Positions 42,162 through 49,871 of a stretch of DNA of 64,000 nucleotides are shown one piece after another. Every line of letters starts with the position of its first letter. Positions within the stretch are counted from its first letter, which is position 1. The notes beneath the pieces are model-generated. The model did not search any database. It saw nothing but the letters and a program-made list of their open reading frames with translations, and had not been told where the DNA came from. Origin of the DNA: Ramicandelaber brevisporus (lineage: Eukaryota; Kickxellomycota; Ramicandelaberales; Ramicandelaberaceae); contig MU602698.1 in the NCBI GenBank assembly GCA_025201865.1, positions 13,610 to 77,609 of the forward strand, written 5' to 3'. The translations under genes and the position numbers were made by a program.

Positions 42162-44621
42162 ATGCAAGTTTTCTATGTGCTTATCAATGGCAAGAAACGG
42201 CTTGTAAAGCGCTTCTCAACTCTCAAACAAATCACCACCACAGCTTCGAGCGGCGTTATTCGCGTCACAGGCGTGCAAGATACCTTTTCTCTACCTCCAA
42301 AACTCTTTCTTAATCGCAAAGACCGAGTAGCAGCAGTTCCCATCACGAAGCAGGTTGGCAACACCATTTGCACCAACTACCCTGCCGGTGTCCTTACTTT
42401 TCCTCACCTTGAGCACTTTGTACCAGCAGGCACCGCTGATCGCTTGCCATCTCTCGACCAGACTCGCAAGATCCTGAACAAGACAGCCGAGATTGTTCAG
42501 GCTGCCTTTAACAGTGTTAAAGCTGTATGCTCCGATCTTCCACGCTGTCGCGCTTGTTGGCCGTTGTACGGCAAATGGCTCTGCAACCAGCTCCACCAAG
42601 CCATCCGCAAAGCTTGCCCCGACGTTTACATTCCAGATCTAACTGGAGGCAAGTTGTTCGAGTGCAATGACTGCCATCGTTCCAAGTCTGGTTCTGCCGA
42701 TTCCACCAACACTGTCGATACCGCCACTGAGACCGACAACCTCGCCCGCATCTTTGCGGCCGATCCAGGCGCCATCGAGCTATTTGTTGGCAGCTCTAGC
42801 TTTACGCCTCTCTTCTTTGTCCACAGGTTGTATGTTATGTTGGTGAACAAGCTGATGGACGAGCTGATATTTGACGACAAGGCTTTGAAGAAGATGGTAC
42901 TGGAGAATAGGATCCAACATAACAAGCAAGATGATGATGATATGTTGGTTGATGATGATGATGATATTGTTGTTGTTGTTGATGATGATGATGTTGATGA
43001 TGATGATGATGATGATGATGATGCTATTCCAGGTGATTCTCCAGACATTATTAGCACGGCGCAAGCGAGACAAGTGCGGCGCCTCAAGAAACAGCTGGCT
43101 GACTTCCTGTATAGCGGCGGCGTGCACTATTCTCTATCTCGCTCTCGCTGGTGGCTTAAACGAGGCGGCAGGTACAGAGCATTAGCCAAGGAACATGTTA
43201 ACGAGCTTGAACTACAGTTTGTCGAGATGTTTCACGCTGTCGTCGTTCATTATCTTGGGCCTAAAAAGCAACAGCCACATGTCATTGAGGATGCATTGTT
43301 TAACAAACAGAAGCGTGATGAGATCATTCGTGGTATTCTTGGTCGGCGTGGTGAATATGTCAAGTTCTTTGACACCGCAGCCAAGATGTTGCCAGACACA
43401 GTTGATAACAACAACAGCGTCCGAATATTGGTTGAATGGCTAGATTATCTCTTGTGTTATTTTGCAGTAATGGTGGATTGGCAAAATGATGAGATTTACT
43501 CGTGGAATGAGCATCAAAATCAAAGATTCAACCAGGAGAAATCAAGTATTATTCCAACTGTGCTTCGCAATCGTGGTTTAATTTCTTCAGACTGTAAGTT
43601 GGCTGGGCGAATCAACGACTCTGGCTACTGGATGAACCGGTTTGCTGCAAAAATGGTTTGCAATTCTGTTTATGATCGATTCCAGCCTGGTACTCGTGTG
43701 GTCGCGTTTGTTGGCGACGCATTCCATGGCGGTGCCGGTGCCAAGAACGCCGCCTCGATTCTCCGCGAGTCTATCCTTATGGTAGACGTTTGTGAGCATA
43801 ATTCAAGCAAGCTCTGTTTCATCTGCAACAGCGCCACCATTTCGCCAGTTACATTTGCCAACAAGCTTCACCACAGTTCCAGCATGGAGTTTCGCAGCCG
43901 CCTCTCCTACCTAGCCACCAAAACCCGCCAGCAGCAGCGTAGCCGACGTCGCGATCGGCTCTGCTTGAGCTGCAAACGTCTCTACAACCGTGATTTCGGA
44001 GCTTCAATTAACATGGCGCAGATTGCGTTGCACGCAATGTACGTGTCGTTTATGCAGCGCACTCGCAATTACGAAGTCACAGATGACAAGCAGTATTGGC
44101 CACCCGCCTTCCGTCGTGGCCGTTACTATCAGATTGACAAGCGCCTGTTTGCAAGATACAAGCGTAATGTAAAGAAGCGGGAAGCCAAGGCTATCATCAA
44201 GCTGACAACACATGATACACGAAGCGCAGTGACAGCCTCGTTGCAAACTGCTGTCAACACGCAACAGCGGGTTCTGGAGCAATCGACTGCTCAGCTGGTG
44301 AGCGAGAAAAGCAAGATCACGGACTTCTTATCCCGCATCAAGCGTGGTGGTTGGCTCACCTATGGTCAACGTCGCATCCTGGGCATCATCAAGAGCAAGC
44401 TTCATTCAATTGAGAACAAGATCAAGGCCGCAAAGGATCTGATCGAATTGAATGGCCGCAAAATCGAGGCAATCGGCAACACTAAAGGGATCGGTTCGGC
44501 CAAACAAGCAAGCTCCAGTCGTTCAGTGCAGCGAGCCGACAGTGAAGGCGGTCGATATCGCAAATATTCCACACTATTTAGTCTTTTAAAAGATACAAAT
44601 CCACCTCCTTTTAACTTTTAA
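42162..44621 (+). CDS. Fanzor (eukaryotic TnpB-like) putative RNA-guided nuclease
   Basis: 819-residue protein with the C-terminal architecture of Fanzor/TnpB. VVAFVGDAF (Asp519) is followed by the rearranged RuvC-II glutamate in VCEHNSSKLCFIC (Glu545; the family has E-x-x-TSK-x-C-x-x-C), a split four-Cys zinc ribbon (Cys552, 555, 601, 604) and the RuvC-III motif NRDFGASINM (Asp611; NRDxNAxxNI in the family). The post-motif WPPAFRRGRY segment also fits. RuvC-I is unclear: no DPG is seen, and Asp439 in YFAVMVDWQND is the best candidate. Extra features are an N-terminal CRAC...CNDC pair, a poly-Asp insert from a GAT microsatellite, and a ~150-residue C-terminal coiled-coil-like extension. Known Fanzors are guided by an RNA encoded at the gene's 3' side. 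An in-frame Met at 42063 exists but lies in pyrimidine-rich leader. Activity cannot be judged from sequence. Confidence 0.85.
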   Translation: MQVFYVLINGKKRLVKRFSTLKQITTTASSGVIRVTGVQDTFSLPPKLFLNRKDRVAAVPITKQVGNTICTNYPAGVLTFPHLEHFVPAGTADRLPSLDQTRKILNKTAEIVQAAFNSVKAVCSDLPRCRACWPLYGKWLCNQLHQAIRKACPDVYIPDLTGGKLFECNDCHRSKSGSADSTNTVDTATETDNLARIFAADPGAIELFVGSSSFTPLFFVHRLYVMLVNKLMDELIFDDKALKKMVLENRIQHNKQDDDDMLVDDDDDIVVVVDDDDVDDDDDDDDDAIPGDSPDIISTAQARQVRRLKKQLADFLYSGGVHYSLSRSRWWLKRGGRYRALAKEHVNELELQFVEMFHAVVVHYLGPKKQQPHVIEDALFNKQKRDEIIRGILGRRGEYVKFFDTAAKMLPDTVDNNNSVRILVEWLDYLLCYFAVMVDWQNDEIYSWNEHQNQRFNQEKSSIIPTVLRNRGLISSDCKLAGRINDSGYWMNRFAAKMVCNSVYDRFQPGTRVVAFVGDAFHGGAGAKNAASILRESILMVDVCEHNSSKLCFICNSATISPVTFANKLHHSSSMEFRSRLSYLATKTRQQQRSRRRDRLCLSCKRLYNRDFGASINMAQIALHAMYVSFMQRTRNYEVTDDKQYWPPAFRRGRYYQIDKRLFARYKRNVKKREAKAIIKLTTHDTRSAVTASLQTAVNTQQRVLEQSTAQLVSEKSKITDFLSRIKRGGWLTYGQRRILGIIKSKLHSIENKIKAAKDLIELNGRKIEAIGNTKGIGSAKQASSSRSVQRADSEGGRYRKYSTLFSLLKDTNPPPFNF
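42931..43023 (+). repeat. GAT/GTT microsatellite inside the Fanzor gene
   Basis: 93 bp of mostly GAT triplets with a GTT run in the middle. It encodes an Asp-rich stretch broken by Val residues, in the region before the nuclease domain. The frame is kept. Confidence 0.9.
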
Positions 44622-45314
44622 ATACTATGTGCAATCTTTACAACATTTTAGATACGTTCCAATATAATTAAGTATGGGACAATCAGATTGAACATCTCCG
44701 GCGTTAGAGACTCTCAGATTGACGTGTATCGGAATCCCCAATAATGAAACCATAGCTATTCTCATTAATAGATATTAACCTTACCCAAGCGTATTTCCTA
44801 TGGTATAAAAGAGCACGGCTGTGAACAATTAAATAAAAGCCTTCTCTCCTTTCTCGATTCTCTCTCACCAAACCTTCTCCCTGTTTGGTTTCTCTTTCTC
44901 CCCATCTTCTTCTATAACAGTTTTTGAAAATAAATCTCTACAAACTCGTTTTTCGTGTCGAGCAACCGCTGGTCTGATCCACCTGTCGCAGCTGGCGTTA
45001 ACACCCCCTTTCTTGTCTCTCTCTTCATCCCTTTCGTTATCATTTTTAATACTCGTCTTGTTTCCCTCAAAGACACCTGTGCCTCCCCGCTAGAACCGCT
45101 GCCCCGCTCTGCCAGTTGACAACGGCGTTTCATCTGTTATGTCCCCATTCTTTTTCGCTTAATTCATCAACATCTTCACTCACTTTCTTATCTTCCCCTA
45201 TAAGTAAAAGACTTTTTCTCAAACAAGCATTAACCGCCGCCACAGTCTTTCAGCATCGACAACATTTCTTTTTGCAAAATTTAAATTTAAATATGAAGAG
45301 TCAAAGAATTAGAA
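44622..45314. other. Downstream region of Fanzor, candidate guide-RNA interval
   Basis: 693 bp between the Fanzor stop and the stop of the opposing 639-residue gene, with no supportable protein gene. CAGATTGA occurs twice, 29 bp apart (about 44686-44723), a TATAAAAG lies at 44804-44811, and a pyrimidine-rich run follows. By analogy with known Fanzor/TnpB loci, the 3' side is where a guide RNA would be encoded; this is inference only. Confidence 0.4.
44804..44811 (+). promoter_or_regulatory. TATA-like box downstream of Fanzor
   Basis: TATAAAAG on the plus strand, 183 bp after the Fanzor stop and followed by a pyrimidine-rich stretch as in leaders of other genes here. No plus-strand gene follows before 47.2 kb, so it may drive a non-coding transcript or be a chance match. 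Confidence 0.35.
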
Positions 45315-47234
45315 TTATTTTTTAGCAACTTTTCTTTCCTGAGCCTTGACTTTACTTTTGATCTTCGCCGTTCTCATTAGCTTACTCTGTTCACTTACAC
45401 TAGCCTTGTCTTCTTTCATTGCACTCGACATCGCCGCTTTCTTGGCATCAGCTGCCACCTTCAGCTCGGCCTTCGTCGTGACAACCTCCTTGGCAGCATC
45501 CACAGCAGCAGTGTAGCTTTCAACGCTGTCCTGAGTGGGCTTGGCAGAGCCGAGCTTCTTCTTGAGTTGAGTCTGCAGCTTGACCAGCTTCTTCTCGGCA
45601 TCTGTCAATTCACCAGCGGCTGATTTAGCTGCTTGTTTGACTTCATGCAGTATGTCTGTACTCACACCAGTCAGTGATAGAGACGCGCTCTCGATGTTCT
45701 GGAGGCAATGAGGTAGTAGTGGATGATGACACCACAGCTGTTTCACAGAGTTATCACCAAAAGACTCGCGCATTGTGAAGATTGCATCGATGCTGTCATA
45801 GCTATTAATGCCCAGTTCAATGCGTTCATCAATACAATCATAGCCAGGCTGCAGTCCATTTCCTTTGCGGAGTCCAACAATAATGCTAGCACGAAGATGT
45901 AAGAGAACACGACGTGCCAGCAGCCAAGTGTCACCAGGCTTGGAATTCGTTTTAACAGAGCTGTTGGAGTAATTAACAACTTCGTCAAAAATAGCAGAGC
46001 CAATGATACTCTTGACCAGCGTGAACGCAGCGATTATCGCCTTGTTCAAATCGTCCTCATTGTCAACAGTTTTGGTGGATTCACTGCCAAGGTACTTTGA
46101 TTGCCAAACTTTGTCGACAGCGTGTGAGATTTTTGATTGAGAATACTTGTCATCGGACACTAATATCACTAACACTTTCGCAAATCCAATCACATCTTTC
46201 TTTATGTTATCCAATAGTTTATCGTTACCCAAATGGACTTTGGTATTCGCTTGCATTGTTGTGCTGATGCTGTTTAAGATGGCTAGTCGCATAGTGCCAC
46301 TGTGTTTGGAATGATTCGCAATTGTGCGTTCATACAAAGCGCTCCAATCCATGCCTGCTTTCTCTAATAATGAATTAATGAACGACTCATGCTGGACCGG
46401 ATCACCGTGCTCACGTTCACCAAATTCTTTGATACCAAAATTCAGGCCAAAACCGTGGAGCAGAGCCATTGCAGCCACTCGTCGGAAGGTTGTATGGAGC
46501 GCGTCAATGTTATCGGTTGCTTCTTTGAGATGATCCACAGTTTCCTCGGGTGCACTGCGCTTGGTTCCAGCAGTGATAGAAGAGCCTCCAGATTCGCGTA
46601 AACATTTTTTCAATTCCACAGATGCGACACTTGTTGGTTTGAGTAAGTTGGAAATCAGCTGATCAAACTTTTGTTTGCCAGTAATTGCTCCACCTGCTTT
46701 AGTGTTGGTTTCACCAAGCAACATCCACAGCACATTGTTCAACTCCACAAAAAAATAACTGCCATCCATGAACTCAATCAAACTAACATCATATTTCGGC
46801 TGTGGCAGAGGTGCAACATTGTCGCTGCTGAAAGGAAGAATGGTACCAGCTGAACTCTTTGCCATTGACTTCGCGTTCTTTGGTAATAAACTGATGGCAT
46901 CAATCATGGGATGTGGTTCAAAGAGAGCAGCCAACATTAATTTGCACAAAAGGTCAAGGAAACCTGAGCTGATTTTCGACTTAACCGACTGCGTCTCTAT
47001 CACTGCGGCATCAATAACAGACATGTCGTCATCGCTCTTTATGTCATCCTTGCTGACGGCTACTGTTGAGTATCTACCAAACACTCCGTGATTCTCTTGG
47101 ATCAAAGCCAATCCACGCTGCATTTCTTCCAAACCCGGAACCATCTCTCCACGCTCAATCGGTTTGCCGCTCGAATTGGCGGTGGTCGAGGTGGTGGCAG
47201 TTGTAGCACGAGGCGGCATTGAGTTACGCGGCAT
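45315..47234 (-). CDS. Hypothetical protein, 639 residues, in the mobile island
   Basis: A long uninterrupted frame that I cannot place in a family. Residues 1-30 are Thr/Ala/Ser-rich. The middle is predicted mostly helical with no catalytic motif that I recognise (segments FLDLLCKLMLAALFEPHPMIDAI, DVSLIEFMDGSYFFVELNNVLWMLLG shown only in part, and VIGFAKVLVILVSDD). The last ~110 residues are Lys/Ala-rich and probably coiled coil (KKLVKLQTQLKKKLGSAK, then many KAELK/AKIKSK repeats), ending basic. It converges on the Fanzor gene from the other strand, and the 1.47 kb TIR transposon lies upstream. It may be a lineage-specific or element-borne gene. Confidence 0.6.
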   Translation of the reverse strand: MPRNSMPPRATTATTSTTANSSGKPIERGEMVPGLEEMQRGLALIQENHGVFGRYSTVAVSKDDIKSDDDMSVIDAAVIETQSVKSKISSGFLDLLCKLMLAALFEPHPMIDAISLLPKNAKSMAKSSAGTILPFSSDNVAPLPQPKYDVSLIEFMDGSYFFVELNNVLWMLLGETNTKAGGAITGKQKFDQLISNLLKPTSVASVELKKCLRESGGSSITAGTKRSAPEETVDHLKEATDNIDALHTTFRRVAAMALLHGFGLNFGIKEFGEREHGDPVQHESFINSLLEKAGMDWSALYERTIANHSKHSGTMRLAILNSISTTMQANTKVHLGNDKLLDNIKKDVIGFAKVLVILVSDDKYSQSKISHAVDKVWQSKYLGSESTKTVDNEDDLNKAIIAAFTLVKSIIGSAIFDEVVNYSNSSVKTNSKPGDTWLLARRVLLHLRASIIVGLRKGNGLQPGYDCIDERIELGINSYDSIDAIFTMRESFGDNSVKQLWCHHPLLPHCLQNIESASLSLTGVSTDILHEVKQAAKSAAGELTDAEKKLVKLQTQLKKKLGSAKPTQDSVESYTAAVDAAKEVVTTKAELKVAADAKKAAMSSAMKEDKASVSEQSKLMRTAKIKSKVKAQERKVAKK

Positions 47235-47606
47235 ATATTCTATCTATTTTTGCGAGTGTATGTATGTTTGTGTGTGTGTGTGTGTGTACGCCAAACGGAC
47301 AGAGCAGAGCCGCACCCCCACTCACTCCCATCGTCCTAGTTCTCCTCCTCACCCCCATCAGCAATATGCAGCTGTTTCATTGTCTCCTTCTCTTCAGAGT
47401 ATGTCTTCCTCCTCACTCCCACGAAAAAACTATCTTTTTTTGCCTCCTCGATTAAATTCCAAAAAAAAACAAAGATTCTAATACACTCAGTTCACCACAG
47501 CTTGCAAAGTAAATTTACTAATAACCGAATATAGTATGAGTGTATATGAAATTCGCATAGTGCTTCGCTCTCCTTTGAATACCAAAAGAGGTTACACATA
47601 ATTTTG
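47235..47606. other. Intergenic region upstream of the 639-residue gene
   Basis: 372 bp with a TG repeat (about 47265-47287) in the leader of the minus-strand gene. No gene was seen. It ends at the 8 bp target-site duplication of the transposon. Confidence 0.45.
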
Positions 47607-47614
47607 TTTTTTAA
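47607..47614. repeat. Target-site duplication, left copy
   Basis: TTTTTTAA directly before the left inverted repeat; the identical octamer follows the right inverted repeat at 49082-49089. Confidence 0.8.
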
Positions 47615-49081
47615 GGGAGACCGTCGTTGCACCCCGAATTGCACCCCGCTGGTACTTGAAAAATATTTTATTTTAATATTTCTCCCACAGAGAGTGCAGC
47701 GCACAGGCTTGCAGCAAAAGAAACAACACATCATCTCTGACAATAAACACAAAGCAAATAACGGAGCAGACAATCACAGACTATGACCCTATGGTTGTTC
47801 AGTAACTGAAAGAGCAGTGTCGACGTGTTTTCGCAGGCGGTAGTCTGCCCTCATCTCGCCAGCTTCATACAGCACAACTGCCTATCTGACGACTGCTTCA
47901 ACTGTGGTGGCACCATTGCACTGTGCTCTGATAGCAGCTCCCCGTGAAGCTAGTCCTGTGGTGGACTGTGTTCATGCTCACCTAACCACGTTCACATCGA
48001 CCAGGCAGAGTGTAGCCTGACGGCTCATGCCCTTGGTTGGCGGCCTGCTGCTAATCAGTGTTAAATGCTTAAATGACTTTAAAGATAGTGTGATAGTAGG
48101 TTAAAAGGTATAGATTGAGAGCTAGTCTGTGTCCATGGCATCGGAATCATCATCGCCGTCGCCGTTGTCATCATCATTATCATCATCATCATCGCCACCG
48201 TTGCCGTCGTTGTCGTCGTCGTTGTCGTCGTCTTCTTTTTCTTCTTGTTCAACATCTTGTTCCTTGTCTAGACGGTGGCGTTTGAAGCCTTTCCCTTTGC
48301 CTTTGCCTGAGCCAGGTTGGCGGCCGGGCTTTCTCTTCACCCCATGCAGGCTAGGTTTGCCGCAGCTGCCAGTACACTCCGCCAGCCCACAGTTCCGCAT
48401 ATTGTGCCCGGTTTGGTGGCACTTGCTGCACGTGGTCGTTCTTCCGCTCTTGATTGCCTTCTCAGCAACAGCGCCGTGATGTGAGTCGGCCTTCTTGGCA
48501 GGCTTGTGTGCACCTTTGTGTGGACGTCCAGGCCCCTTGATTTGTGCTGGCACGATATCCATGCTCAGATGCAACATTGTCTACAGGTTGTGCTGCTGGC
48601 TGCTGACGAGGACCATTAATCTGGTCGAAGAGAAACATGTATTCCTCCACCTTCGCTGTATCAAGCGGCTGGGCGTTGCCATAGGCTGCAAGAAGGCTTG
48701 ACAAGATATCGCGCATCTTAGTGTGTTGATGATTCAGTTTCTTGATGCATACAACCGCATAAGATACCTTCTCGCCAAATGATGAATCCAGCTGTGTAAG
48801 CTGCCCTGTAGCCAGTGGACTGAAAAGCTCACGTATCTGCTCAAGAAGCTCAAACAAGCGGAGTGCGCTGGTCGCCATTGATGTGTGGACGTAAGTCAGT
48901 TCGGGGATAGAGCTGTTACAGGCAGTGATATTAAAACAATGAAGTGGTGAAAGTGGCGAGTAGGAGTAATTTTGGGTCAAAAGTCAGAAGGGGACGTTAT
49001 TGTCTCCCTTGGGAAAAAATTAAAATATAATATTTTTCAAGCACCAGCGGGGTGCAATTCGGGGTGCAACGACGGTCTCCC
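47615..49081. mobile_element. 1.47 kb DNA transposon with ~71 bp TIRs and 8 bp TSD
   Basis: The ends are inverted copies beginning GGGAGACCGTCGTTGCACCC: the left arm is about 47615-47686 and the right arm about 49011-49081. The first 39 positions are identical and only a few mismatches plus one indel occur afterwards. TTTTTTAA flanks both ends exactly (47607-47614 and 49082-49089), an 8 bp target-site duplication. Each arm contains TTGCACCCCG twice. Long TIRs with an 8 bp TSD fit MULE, hAT or KDZ-type elements; no transposase core is seen, so it is probably non-autonomous. It carries a broken zinc-knuckle gene on the minus strand. Confidence 0.9.
48122..48878 (-). pseudogene. Frameshifted zinc-knuckle gene inside the TIR transposon
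   Basis: Two overlapping minus-strand frames appear to be halves of one gene. The first (from the Met at 48878, MATSALRLFELLEQIRELF) is a helical domain that runs to about 48580 and then loses sense. The second frame (from about 48577) encodes an AT-hook-like KGPGRPHKGAHKPAKK, a CCHC zinc knuckle CSKCHQTGHNMRNC, a basic patch and a long Asp-rich tail. The AT-hook plus zinc-knuckle order is common at the C-terminus of MULE-type transposases and related proteins. A single frameshift near 48577 would explain the split; programmed shifting is an alternative. Confidence 0.6.
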
Positions 49082-49118
49082 TTTTTTAAAACAAATACTT
49101 AATTACACATTTAATAGT

Positions 49119-49871
49119 TTACTTTACTCTTTGTCTCTTTGGGGCCGGTACTGTCTGGGAGTTAGCCTCCTTCTCTGTGACTGTTGAGGCTGTAGCTGTG
49201 TCCTTGATTGTGGATGTGGTCGAGATTTTATTCTCCAGCCATATCTCCAGCTCACAAGCGTGGTTTTGAAAAGACTCGCGATGAGCAGTAATGGCATTCT
49301 TGCAGCGGGTCAAGTCTTCTTTCAAGCCCATTCTTGTCATAATAAAATGTCCAAGTGCGTAATGTGATGTCGTTAGGAACTGTTCAACTTCCTGCAGAAC
49401 TTCAATAGCCACTTTATTCTTTGGTGTGAGTGGCACAATATAAACAGCCTCACATTTACCAAATCCCAACAACCAGTTGTACTTTCTATGAAGTTTATCA
49501 ATATTCTTCCGGCAATCATTCAGCGATGTAAGCCTCCACAGCATGTCAGCATCAATGCCCTTGTATCTCGACTGAGCATCCTCTTTGTTGTTGTTGTCGC
49601 TGTCAATATCCATGTCGCTATTGTCACTGCTCTTCTTCTTCTGCTTATTCTTCCTTTGGTTATCCCACTTGGTGACTTTCTTCTGCAGATAGAACTCCAA
49701 ACGTGCTTCTTCCGGTATCGTCTCTTTCAGACGCTCATCAACCCATAACAGTATCCACAGTGTCTCCATGAATATCTGAATCACATACTTGCCGGTTTGA
49801 AGCGAATCTTCACTTTCGTTAGCTCTGTGGCTAGCTGGAGTTGAAGCTGGTTCCGTGCTGAGCGTGTCCAT
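49119..49871 (-). CDS. Hypothetical protein, 250 residues
   Basis: Uninterrupted frame of unknown function whose stop is 30 bp from the transposon's right TSD. It starts with an STPASTPAS-type Ser/Thr region, then an amphipathic or hydrophobic helix (IQIFMETLWILLWVDERL), a Lys/Asp/Asn-rich low-complexity insert, and a helical C-terminal half (IDKLHRKYNWLLGFGKCEAVYIVPL, here quoted in part, and VLQEVEQFLTTSHYALGHFIM). It ends with a basic PKRQRVK that could be a nuclear localisation signal. No family recognised. Confidence 0.5.
   Translation of the reverse strand: MDTLSTEPASTPASHRANESEDSLQTGKYVIQIFMETLWILLWVDERLKETIPEEARLEFYLQKKVTKWDNQRKNKQKKKSSDNSDMDIDSDNNNKEDAQSRYKGIDADMLWRLTSLNDCRKNIDKLHRKYNWLLGFGKCEAVYIVPLTPKNKVAIEVLQEVEQFLTTSHYALGHFIMTRMGLKEDLTRCKNAITAHRESFQNHACELEIWLENKISTTSTIKDTATASTVTEKEANSQTVPAPKRQRVK

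Noticed and set aside
48129-48479. Ser/Pro-rich plus-strand frame antisense to the zinc-knuckle gene
   Set aside because: Mirror of the Asp-rich GAC/GAT repeat on the minus strand; no independent support.
47607-49089. piggyBac assignment because TTAA precedes the left end
   Set aside because: The right end is followed by TTTTTTAA, so an exact 8 bp duplication fits both sides better than a 4 bp TTAA duplication.
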